Source: Syntrophobacteraceae bacterium (GTDB taxonomy: Bacteria; Desulfobacterota; Syntrophobacteria; Syntrophobacterales; Syntrophobacteraceae). From it: a stretch of DNA of 38,381 bases. This document shows positions 24,493 through 31,474 of the stretch, one piece after another. Location of the stretch: NCBI GenBank assembly GCA_031292215.1, contig JARLHO010000005.1, positions 1 through 38,381 of the forward strand. The letters run 5' to 3'. The notes below the pieces were generated by a model. It was not told the origin of the DNA, did not search any database, and was given only the letters and a program-made list of their open reading frames with translations. Position 1 is the stretch's first letter; the number at the start of each line of letters is the position of its first letter. The translations under genes and the position numbers were made by a program.

Positions 24493-24717
24493 TTGGGTAA
24501 ACATTCTCTGTTGTCTAGTTGGCTTGAACGGCGCGATCCATTAAGTTCTTTTATAGATTTGGATAAGCGTCCACCGTATCAGGAATTTGGCGGTTTTTTG
24601 ACTCTGGATGTGGTGGTTCCAGTGCATGAAAGTTTAGAACTCGAAGCGGAATCGCTATATGATCGAAAACCATACCGAAGTAACTACGTTTTTAAACGGG
24701 GAGATGTGTTGCACTAA
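24493..24717 (+). CDS. Unrecognised 74-aa protein in AT-rich DNA
   Basis: Read from a TTG at 24493 because GGAGG (24482-24486) stands six bases upstream; a GTG at 24442 would add 17 residues without a site. The sequence (LLSSWLERRDPLSSFIDLDK and later LTLDVVVPVHESLELEAES) is soluble and mixed, without a family I know. The DNA here and in the 200 bases before it is visibly more AT-rich than the rest of the window, a sign of foreign origin. Its stop overlaps the end of the resolvase remnant on the other strand, so it may itself be cut off at the 3' end. Confidence 0.4.
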   Translation: MGKHSLLSSWLERRDPLSSFIDLDKRPPYQEFGGFLTLDVVVPVHESLELEAESLYDRKPYRSNYVFKRGDVLH

Positions 24718-25247
24718 GTAGGACAAATCTTCCGCTTTAGTATGAAATCCACCGGACACGTCCGGAACACCTTGAATTTTCTAGCAATCGCCGCCTTCGC
24801 AACACCAAAACTCAGAAGTTCTTTGATCACCCCTTCTTTCCCATCGAGTTTGTGCTTCCCCGATCTTCCCGCCGGGCGACCGAGCTTTTCCCCCTTCGCC
24901 TTTGCGTTCTCTAGCCCCATCTTTGTACGTTCACTCGGAAGATCCCGCTCGATCTCCGCGAAGAGTCCGAACATCGTCACCATGACTTTGGTTTGGATGT
25001 CGCCCTCACCGTTGACCGTCAGCCCCTGTTTCACGGCAATGAAGCGAATTTGCTTCTTGCTCAGGCTATCCACAATCTGGATGATTTCTCCCAAGGACCG
25101 CCCAAGGCGGGACAACTCGGAAACGATCAAGGTATCACCGGCGTCAAGTCTCTCCAGAAGTTCTTCGATTCTTCGCTCTTTCATTGTGCGCCGGGAAGAA
25201 ATTTCGATAGCGATAAAGTCCTCGACGGTGATTTTTTCCTTGTTGGC
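24714..25247 (-). pseudogene. Serine recombinase (resolvase/invertase), 5'-truncated
   Basis: From NKEKITVEDFIAIEISSRRT through MKERRIEELLERLDAGDTLI, SELSRLGRSLGEI, AVKQGLTVNGEGDIQTKVMV, GLFAEIERDLPSERTKMGLE and LGRPAG to a helix-turn-helix tail, this follows the resolvase family closely. The first 25-30 residues of the normal protein, including the YxRVS segment with the nucleophilic Ser, are missing. The upstream frame beyond about 25247 is unrelated and instead encodes IstB on the opposite strand. A 156-aa product from the ATG at 25184 could be made but could not catalyse recombination. Confidence 0.85.
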
Positions 25248-25883
25248 ACGTCGACTACCTTGCAGCCCTTGCCGAGGGGGAGACGGGTTTGCGGCGGCGA
25301 CGCTCCATATAAAGACGCATTAAGCCGGCACGATTCCCGGCAATAAAGACGCTCGAGCAGCTTCCGCTGGAGTTGGCCCACAGCGATCAACCGCGCAACC
25401 GTCCAAAACCTTTTCCGCCTCAAGTTCATCGATGATAGGACAAACGTTATCCTGCTCGGCGGGGTGGGCCTTGGTAAAACTCACCTTGCAACCACCCTTG
25501 GCTATGCGGCCTGCCTGGAGAGCCGATCGGTTCTGTTCACCACGGCTGTCGATGCCATCAATACCTTGTCTGCGGCACAGGCGGCAAATCGTTTGAAAGC
25601 AGAGCTAAAAAGATACCTCGCTCCCTCTTTGCTCTGTCTGGATGAACTGGGGTTTCTTCCCATCGACAAGCACGGCGCCGATCTTCTTTTCCAGATCATC
25701 AGCTTGCGCTACGAACAGGGCTCAACGGCCATCACCTCAAACAGAGCATACAGGGACTGGCCGGGAATCTTCAACAATGACTCAACTCTTACATCAGCCA
25801 TTCTCGACAGGCTTCCACACCATGCAGAGACCATTGTTATTGAAGGCAAAAGTTATCGGATGAAGGACGAGATTGAATCCTGA
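25244..25883 (+). pseudogene. istB: IstB-like ATPase of an IS21-family element, truncated and broken
   Basis: The sequence starts at WHVDYLAALAEGET, meets a TAA (25310-25312) where relatives have Glu in RSIERR, and continues RRIKPARFPAIKTLEQ. It then changes frame through a single extra base (C at 25361) and goes on FRWSWPTAINRATVQNLF to the normal end. Walker A GGVGLGKTH, Walker B LLCLDELGFLP and the tail EGKSYRMKDEIES are intact. About 40-45 N-terminal residues are missing at the junction with the resolvase remnant. The partner transposase gene istA is absent. IstB normally assists IstA in transposition. A caller would report only 25464-25883. Confidence 0.87.
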
Positions 25884-26215
25884 ACACGCTTTAACGAATC
25901 CGTTGGTATGCGAAAGTACCCGGTGCCGGCGGCTCACCCAATTAAACATTTTCAAACCGCCATTTTTGCTACAGTTTCACGCCGCCGCCGCCCACAGGTC
26001 CGCCCCAGTGCTCCGCATCGGCACTCTCGCCTCACGGTTTCAGCCTTTCGGGCTTCTCCCTTTACATCGGAGCGACCGGTTCCCGCAGTTCAAAAGAAAA
26101 AGCTTTATTAAAGCTATGATATTTCAATGAATTAAGAGTATGGCGCAGTGAGTGCGGAGGTCTTGAGCGACCCAAGCAGGCCAAAAGCTGACCCGTTTTG
26201 AACGCGACCCGGCCT
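25884..26215. other. Non-coding tail of the IS21-like remnant
   Basis: About 330 bases with no supported protein. The stretch directly after istB (GGCGGCTCACCCAATTAAAC and following, to about 25980) looks like the usual 3' non-coding end of this IS group, but no inverted-repeat partner is left to prove the element's border. Nothing else was recognised. Confidence 0.4.
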
Positions 26216-26893
26216 TTAGATATGATCGCGCAGAGCCGTTATTATCCCGGGGAGAGTGTTTTTCACAGCCCATGCCTTTATGCATTCGGGTACAAGAGGT
26301 CCCGTGTCGACCAGTAGATCGTATACAACGACCTGGGTGCATGGGTTAATGGTGATGACCCGAAAATATCCTTCGTTGTCTTTTGCATCACCATAGATTT
26401 GGCGCCATCTCAGAAAGTTCGGGGTCTCGATTGTCTGTTCATCCACCATTGTCGTCCGCAAGCGGAAAAACAGCATGTGAAAATCGATCTTTAGCAGTTC
26501 CCACCTCTTGTTTGGCGGCAGAGGGCGGTTGGGTTCAATCACCTTGCACGACTGAACGGAAGGCATTATTGGGGGAGAATTTCCGCAACTTTTGATTAAG
26601 TCCCACAACTTATCGGCGCTCCCGTAAACGAGGCCGAAAACGGCCACATGCACCCCTGACTTCCCGGGGGGAACCGGACGTGACCGCGTTATCACTTCAC
26701 CCCGAACGAGTCGTTCGTACAGGGCGCCGTTAATCCCCTCGTCCAAAAGATTGGCGGAGACATCCGCCGGGAGGCGCTCCCGGTCGGGCGCGGTTCCCCT
26801 CGCCTGCTGAGCAAAGGCTTTAAGCGATAAAATGGAAAAAATCATAAGAAGACCTATTAAAAAACACTTTTTCGTTCGCGCTCGCCACCGCAA
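26216..26893 (-). CDS. Secreted SRPBCC/START-like protein
   Basis: A 225-aa protein starting at a TTG with GGAG seven bases upstream. The signal peptide is FLIGLLMIFSILSLKAFA, cleaved before QQARG. The body has the look of a helix-grip (SRPBCC/polyketide-cyclase-like) fold: VAVFGLVYGSADKLWDLIKS, then PSVQSCKVIEPN, an RTTMVDEQ strand, WRQIYGDAKDNEGYF and a long C-terminal helix ending ITALRDHI. Such domains bind lipids or other hydrophobic molecules in a deep pocket; here that would be in the periplasm. Two Cys (in KSCGNSPP and VQSCKV) could form a disulfide. The assignment is by pattern and the ligand is unknown. Confidence 0.65.
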   Translation of the reverse strand: MRWRARTKKCFLIGLLMIFSILSLKAFAQQARGTAPDRERLPADVSANLLDEGINGALYERLVRGEVITRSRPVPPGKSGVHVAVFGLVYGSADKLWDLIKSCGNSPPIMPSVQSCKVIEPNRPLPPNKRWELLKIDFHMLFFRLRTTMVDEQTIETPNFLRWRQIYGDAKDNEGYFRVITINPCTQVVVYDLLVDTGPLVPECIKAWAVKNTLPGIITALRDHI

Positions 26894-27069
26894 AATCTTT
26901 CTCCGTTGTCCGGATATCTTCGTTCATGCGCTCCAGGCTTTCTTGGATCAGCCGTCCGGCCGGGTTGATATATTATGTAGTTAAGACCCGCGGGCAATGG
27001 TTTCAACCCTTCTTGGAGGCGAAAGGGGCGGCAGGCCACCCCAAGCGCCGGCAAAGAGATTGTAGCCGA

Positions 27070-27753
27070 TCAGTCATGAAGATTTTTTGCGTACTGGTAC
27101 AACTGCTGCGCCTCGACATCGGAAATCCTGTCCGGAGCAAATGTGGGCATGGGGGGCTGGGGACTTCGGATCCAATCGACAAAGGTTTCCAGGTCTTTTA
27201 ATTTATCCGAACCGAGGACGGCTTTTCTTGGCGAAACGGAGTTTCCCCCATAGGGGTGGCATCCGGAGCAGTTCATCCTGTAGACAGTTTCACCGGCGCG
27301 GAACTGTTCCGGAAGAGGCGGGGTTCTTCCCCCGAAAACAAGGTCGGCCCCGAAAAAGCCCAGTGCTGCGACGGTAAAAAAGCTCAGGGCATAAATACCT
27401 ATAAGAATGGGAGATGCGGGTTTGAGTCTTGCCCCGAAGACTACAGCCGATACCAGGAGAACGAAAAGAAAGCCGGCCAGCCAGACTTTGACCTTAATTT
27501 GAAAAAGCCACACCCCCGAATAGAAGTGCATCCAATCCACAACCCCCGCAGCAGCGGTAACGATCAGAAAAATGAGGGCCACTATCACGACATGCCGGGC
27601 AGAAACAGCCAGAGGAGAGTTTTTGCAAACAACTGCTGCAAGAGCCAGCACGAGCGCTCCCACCACGAGCCCTATGGGCATATTGACCAGCGTCGGGTGA
27701 ATCGGGTGCGTGTAGCCGATGGCATACAGCGCGCGGTAGAAACCGTTAAACAT
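27070..27753 (-). CDS. DUF2231 membrane protein fused to a cytochrome c domain
   Basis: A 227-aa protein with four to five membrane helices (about residues 22-42, 54-74, 82-105, 113-137) of DUF2231 type. It begins YTHPIHPTLVNMPIG with the family's paired His, followed by a short cytochrome c domain. The haem-c site is CSGCH (162-166) and Met202 in QPPMPTFA is the likely second iron ligand. The cytochrome part would face the periplasm and could pass electrons to or from the membrane part. DUF2231 proteins are often near heme or redox genes; here the neighbours are a secreted lipid-binding-like protein and repeats. The ribosome-binding site is weak. Confidence 0.87.
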   Translation of the reverse strand: MFNGFYRALYAIGYTHPIHPTLVNMPIGLVVGALVLALAAVVCKNSPLAVSARHVVIVALIFLIVTAAAGVVDWMHFYSGVWLFQIKVKVWLAGFLFVLLVSAVVFGARLKPASPILIGIYALSFFTVAALGFFGADLVFGGRTPPLPEQFRAGETVYRMNCSGCHPYGGNSVSPRKAVLGSDKLKDLETFVDWIRSPQPPMPTFAPDRISDVEAQQLYQYAKNLHD

Positions 27754-28235
27754 CGTAGCCCCCCTGGAAGAAATGAATTTATGAAAAATGGGAATTTGCC
27801 GGAATAGGCCTCATACTAATAAGAACGGCCTTGCCCGTTGACAAGAAAGCGGCTTCAGTATCGCATTTTGGTTTGAAAAAATAAATCCGCCGGTGCTTGC
27901 CGAATCTATTTATCCGTAGAGCCTCTTGCAAAAGTGTTCAGAACTCCATGGGCAATTCCTGTCCGATGCTCCAATGGGATAATTTTTGCGTCACTGGTTT
28001 TCAAGCAACGGAGCCGGATCCGAACCCGTCGCATCCTTTGGCGGAACGCCGCCGGTTTGCCTTCTTGCCGGCCGCGAATCGGCCCATCCGCGCCCATGTC
28101 CCTGTTCAGGCCCCTTCCGCCACAGCAAACCGCCCCCCCCCCGATGCTCTCGGATCTCAAATCCGAGAATCCTCAATGGCTTTGATCCCTTGTATGTTTG
28201 AACGCAGGTTACTCCGTGGTGTACGAAAAGGCTTG

Positions 28236-28352
28236 AAATCCCCCCAACCCCTCTTTGCAAAAAAAGGGGGGCGATCGGGCCAAGCCCCTTCTTGGGAGTC
28301 TCCGTTACGGGGTAGATGGGCGGACATGTGGGGAATTGTAAGGATAACGGGG
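28236..28352 (+). repeat. Dispersed C-tract/G-tract repeat, copy B
   Basis: Aligns along about 115 bases with copy C (31099-31211) in the same orientation. Both have AAATCCCCCCAACCCC, CTTTGCAAAAAA, GGGGGGCGATCGGGCCAAGC, CTTGGGAGTCTCCG and a 3' part resembling GGGCGCATGTGGGTAATTGT. Homology with copy A starts further left, at 28214. The C-run and G-run can pair around CTTTGCAAA. It lies downstream of the ART-RadC gene. Confidence 0.8.
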
Positions 28353-28392
28353 GCGCCCACTCACAAGTTTGGCCCGACAGGCGCTCCTGTTT

Positions 28393-28419
28393 GTTGGGCT
28401 GCGCTGCGCTTAGCCCAAC
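28393..28419. repeat. REP-like hairpin, copy 3
   Basis: GTTGGGCT (28393-28400) pairs with AGCCCAAC (28412-28419) around an eleven-base GCGCTGCGCTT loop. It belongs to the same REP-like family as 12092-12126 and 12417-12444. Confidence 0.6.
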
Positions 28420-28623
28420 CAAATGAAGTTTCATACAAGCGGGGCCGTCGCCTCCGGGGATGCGGTTTGAACGAGATGAAACTTCGGTGAAGACTTCACC
28501 CGGCAGGCGGTGCGGATTGCCGTCCGAGCTGCCGCCGGCGCAGCCAGTCGGGCAGCTCGGGGCTTGGCAACCTGTCTGCGGAGACACGCCGCATTTGCTC
28601 CCCGGCGAATCTGCAGCCACTTC

Positions 28624-30423
28624 TTACCAAACGGATCGACCGGCCAGGGAAGCTCGCAGGCTTCCGCCAAAGTATTCCACCTCCGAGTCGACCTCGCCGA
28701 AGAAGTAAGGCGAGGCGCCGCAAAACCCGATTGCATCGCGCAAAATATGTGCCCGCACGTAGTACCGGACAGCGTCCAGCATCATTTCCGAAGCATTTTC
28801 GGGAAGCACCGCAGTTGCGCTAACGGAGCCAAAGTCGATCAATTTTTGAGCCATTCGCCCTCGGATCAAGGGGATATTGGTAAAACTGCGCGGATGAATC
28901 TCCTGGAGTCCCCGCACTTTTCCATCCGAGTCGATATAGATGAGGACGGGAACATCTCGATGGATTGTAAGCGCCTTAGCCCAGGTTGCGACGTTTTCAA
29001 TGTTTTCGGCTTCCCGTCCGAGAAGTTCATGGGGGATGGAGGGATGAAGAATCGGGTCCACCCAGTCTTTGGGCGGTTTCGGCAGACACTTTACGACCGA
29101 ATCGGTTGCCGTGGCGTCTATGTATCCATATTTACAGGAATTTATGATGATGTGACCGCGAAATTGAGGAATGCACATGGCCACTGCGGCAGAAGCCCAG
29201 ATATCGGCATCGGAGGGCTCGGGATTTCCATTCGGGTGATTATGGACCATGTAGACGGCGGTGGCCTCGAGTGCTCTAATTCTATCTTTTAAGTGTTCCA
29301 TGTATGCATCGAAGTCGTCTCCCAGGTACGCCCTGGAAAATCCGGGGTGCATGCAGGTGCCTCTTTCGTGATCGACTATGATGCCACGGCGGACAAAGAC
29401 GTAGCGAAATTCCTCATAGTGTGGATTTCTCCACGCCTGGGCGAGCACCGCAAGGTCGGCATAGTTTTTCGCTCGAAGCCCAATGATTTGAACCGGCGTT
29501 TTTTCGATATCTTGAAACATTTTTCCAAGTATCGCATCAGCGGCAGGAAGGGGCGAGGAAGACGCCCGGTGGCGCTGTCCTTCGAGCTCCTTTGCGGAAT
29601 TTGCGCACCCCGGATCGCAGCAAAGCTCAATGTCTCCGGTATCTAGCGGGTCGCCGGTTAAAGCAGACCTTACCTGCTCGGGTGAAAAGACCGTATATAA
29701 GTAATCTCCGCCCCCCTGATCGAGTATCACTCCATCGCGGCCCAGCGCTTTTGCCTTTTCCATGGCCGTGCCCATTGCGATGGAATCGCCGGGCGTTAAC
29801 TCGAAAGGATTTTCAATCTTTAGAAACGCGGGTATGGTTGCCGACTGTCGACCCGCAACCCTTTCTGCCGCAGTCGGGTCGCTTCGAAACCAAATTGCTC
29901 CGCGCTCATCGGGGCGAAAAATATCAAAATTGGCATCGGCATTCGTACCGTAATACACTATCCTTGGAAACCCGCATATTCCTTCGGGGTTCTGGAAATA
30001 ATCCGACTCTGCCTCCTTAAACACCACCTTGCTCTCGGCAAACCATTTCCTAAATCCCGGGGTAGCGACAAACCCGGCATACTCGCCCCGCCGCAGTCCT
30101 TCGGGCAGTTTGGCCGTAACGGCAAAAGGCCCTCGCGGCAACCCCTCGGGGTTGGCGCCCCCTGGCGGGTCGGGAGCGCAGGGGGTGGGGCCCGCATTCT
30201 CGAAAGGATCTCGCGCTGCGGGGGGAGGAGTTTGGGGCCCGTTTGCCCCCGCCTTGATAATGGGTAAAAGCTCTTGTAATGTCTCCCTTCCCTTTGTTGG
30301 AGCCACGTAGGGCAACTGCTGTTCTTTAACCATTTCCTCTGAGGTCTTCGCGGCCTCCGGACGCCATTGGGCCCTGTCCCCGGCGAAGTTGCCGCTCTTT
30401 TGTGGCAAGGTGGATCTTTGCAT
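28624..30423 (-). CDS. ART-like domain fused to RadC/JAB metalloprotease-like domain (polyvalent-type protein)
   Basis: A 599-aa soluble protein. Residues 1-115 are Pro-rich and low complexity. Residues 120-255 look like the ADP-ribosyltransferase domain of phage and mobile-element polyvalent proteins: TPGFRKWFAESKVV, then RIVYYGT (154-160), GAIWFRSDPTAAERVAG (175-191), LGRDGVILDQGGGDYLYTVF (227-246) and SPEQVRS (247-253). Relatives have YHGT; here the NAD-binding His is Tyr. Residues about 285-445 form a RadC-like JAB/MPN domain with Glu338 upstream and the JAMM motif HNHPNGNPEPSDAD (394-407), all zinc ligands present. The rest (about 470-575, VPVLIYIDSDGKV onward) may be a second, motif-less JAB-like copy. 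GGAG stands five bases before the ATG. No phage genes adjoin it; dispersed repeats lie on both sides. Its role could be an effector, a defence protein or a mobile-element relic. Confidence 0.8.
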   Translation of the reverse strand: MQRSTLPQKSGNFAGDRAQWRPEAAKTSEEMVKEQQLPYVAPTKGRETLQELLPIIKAGANGPQTPPPAARDPFENAGPTPCAPDPPGGANPEGLPRGPFAVTAKLPEGLRRGEYAGFVATPGFRKWFAESKVVFKEAESDYFQNPEGICGFPRIVYYGTNADANFDIFRPDERGAIWFRSDPTAAERVAGRQSATIPAFLKIENPFELTPGDSIAMGTAMEKAKALGRDGVILDQGGGDYLYTVFSPEQVRSALTGDPLDTGDIELCCDPGCANSAKELEGQRHRASSSPLPAADAILGKMFQDIEKTPVQIIGLRAKNYADLAVLAQAWRNPHYEEFRYVFVRRGIIVDHERGTCMHPGFSRAYLGDDFDAYMEHLKDRIRALEATAVYMVHNHPNGNPEPSDADIWASAAVAMCIPQFRGHIIINSCKYGYIDATATDSVVKCLPKPPKDWVDPILHPSIPHELLGREAENIENVATWAKALTIHRDVPVLIYIDSDGKVRGLQEIHPRSFTNIPLIRGRMAQKLIDFGSVSATAVLPENASEMMLDAVRYYVRAHILRDAIGFCGASPYFFGEVDSEVEYFGGSLRASLAGRSVW

Positions 30424-30973
30424 GCCATCTCCAATCTGGGGGAAAGAAGGATCAGCAAAGCGCTTAAATAAGAAACCACTAGATACAAGCGTTTAAATAA
30501 TAACTTTACATTACCCGCCGCCTCGACCCTATCCCCGGCCGGTCGATCTTTCCGGGACATGCGCCAGGACAGCACCCATAATCGTTTCAAGTTTCAAGGT
30601 TTTTCCCTTGTGAAAACTTCATGGAGTCGCTCACGCGACAGGACGCTTGCCGGGTTGAATAATCCAGAACTCGCAAAACGGTTCGGGGGGGGGGTTCTTA
30701 TTTTTTGCCTGCGCGAAAAAGCCATTGATTATAGAGGCTTTTTTAAGGCCGGCAGGCAAAACCACAAGCAAGCGGTTCCCAACAGCCCCGAGTATGCGGG
30801 TCCATAAGATACGATATTAGTTTAAAACATTTAGATTGTAAAGCACTTTTTATTTAAGCACTTGATATTTGTATTCCCATCTATCCTCTTCACCTCTACG
30901 GTAAGCACCGCCCCTTCCGGCCCCTTTGTCTTACCCTGTCGGAAACCGATTCCATCAGGGCGCCCATGGCATG

Positions 30974-31013
30974 ACCCCGTTAGTATCTTACAATTACCCA
31001 CACATGCGCCCAC
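30974..31013 (-). repeat. Inverted arm D of the dispersed repeat
   Basis: Reads ACAATTACCCACACATGCGCCCAC at its right end, the reverse complement (about 22 of 24) of the 3' part of copy C at 31179-31202. With copy C it forms imperfect terminal inverted repeats of a 238-bp unit. Confidence 0.7.
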
Positions 31014-31098
31014 CTATCTCCTTTTGCAAAGTTGCAAATAAGGGGGGCGAGCGAGAGCCCAGCCGGTCCATGCGCGTCATTGCAAGCGGCTGGCGAGT

Positions 31099-31211
31099 AA
31101 ATCCCCCCAACCCCGCTTTGCAAAAAAGGGGGGCGATCGGGCCAAGCCCCTTCCTTGGGAGTCTCCGCTAAGGGGTCAGTGGGCGCATGTGCGGGTAATT
31201 GTCAGCGTTAC
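31099..31211 (+). repeat. Dispersed C-tract/G-tract repeat, copy C
   Basis: The best preserved copy besides B (28236-28352), same orientation, differing at roughly one base in eight by eye. Its 3' end (31179-31211) is complementary to arm D, so 30974-31211 could be a small non-autonomous element (MITE-like). It lies upstream of the ART-RadC start, so copies B and C bracket that gene. Confidence 0.8.
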
Positions 31212-31474
31212 TATGGAGGTTGACCGGCTTGGCGTTTCGCAATCTAAATTCTTTAGGCTAGAGAAAAAATTTAAGTCCTCTCCCCCACACTCCGATTATT
31301 AGGATCAAAAGCTCCGGGATAAAAAGATTGGTATTGTTCTCGGTTGGGTAACTGGCAGACAGGACCTCGCGCGATCACCAGCCGCTCGACAGGCTAGATT
31401 TCCCGGGAGGTCCCGATAAAGCTCAACCGTTCCTATTTACGAATGCTTTGGACTTCCATCGGGTAAACCGTCTT

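Larger units (their letters stand above)
27754..28623. other. Long gene-free region rich in repeats
   Basis: About 870 bases between two leftward genes. No frame looks like protein; the apparent long frames come from GC-rich and C-tract DNA. It holds a short hairpin (CTCGGAT 28148-28154 with ATCCGAG 28160-28166), the dispersed repeat copy B, a REP-like hairpin, and the palindrome GGTGAAG-A-CTTCACC at 28486-28500. This palindrome might end the ART-RadC transcript about 120 bases after its stop. Confidence 0.6.
30424..31474. other. Long gene-free region with MITE-like structure
   Basis: About 1050 bases between the divergent ART-RadC gene and the chemosensory operon. It contains a G-run (30686-30694), an AT-rich stretch (30800-30880) and the inverted-repeat element 30974-31211. 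No protein or RNA gene was recognised. Promoters for both flanking units must lie here but no clear -35/-10 pair stood out. Confidence 0.55.

Noticed and set aside
25310..25312. Stop in istB as possible recoding
   Set aside because: It is TAA at a non-redox Glu position, followed by a one-base insertion and next to a truncation. Decay is the simpler reading.
28431..28736. GC-rich frames around 28.4-28.7 kb on both strands as small genes
   Set aside because: They straddle repeats and the end of the ART-RadC gene, lack start sites and read like non-coding DNA.
30559..31171. Short frames in the region between ART-RadC and the che operon
   Set aside because: They include G-runs and the dispersed repeat and show no protein-like pattern or ribosome-binding site.
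12092..31211. Repeats as a CRISPR array
   Set aside because: Copies are few, far apart and of different families, with no regular spacers and no cas genes.
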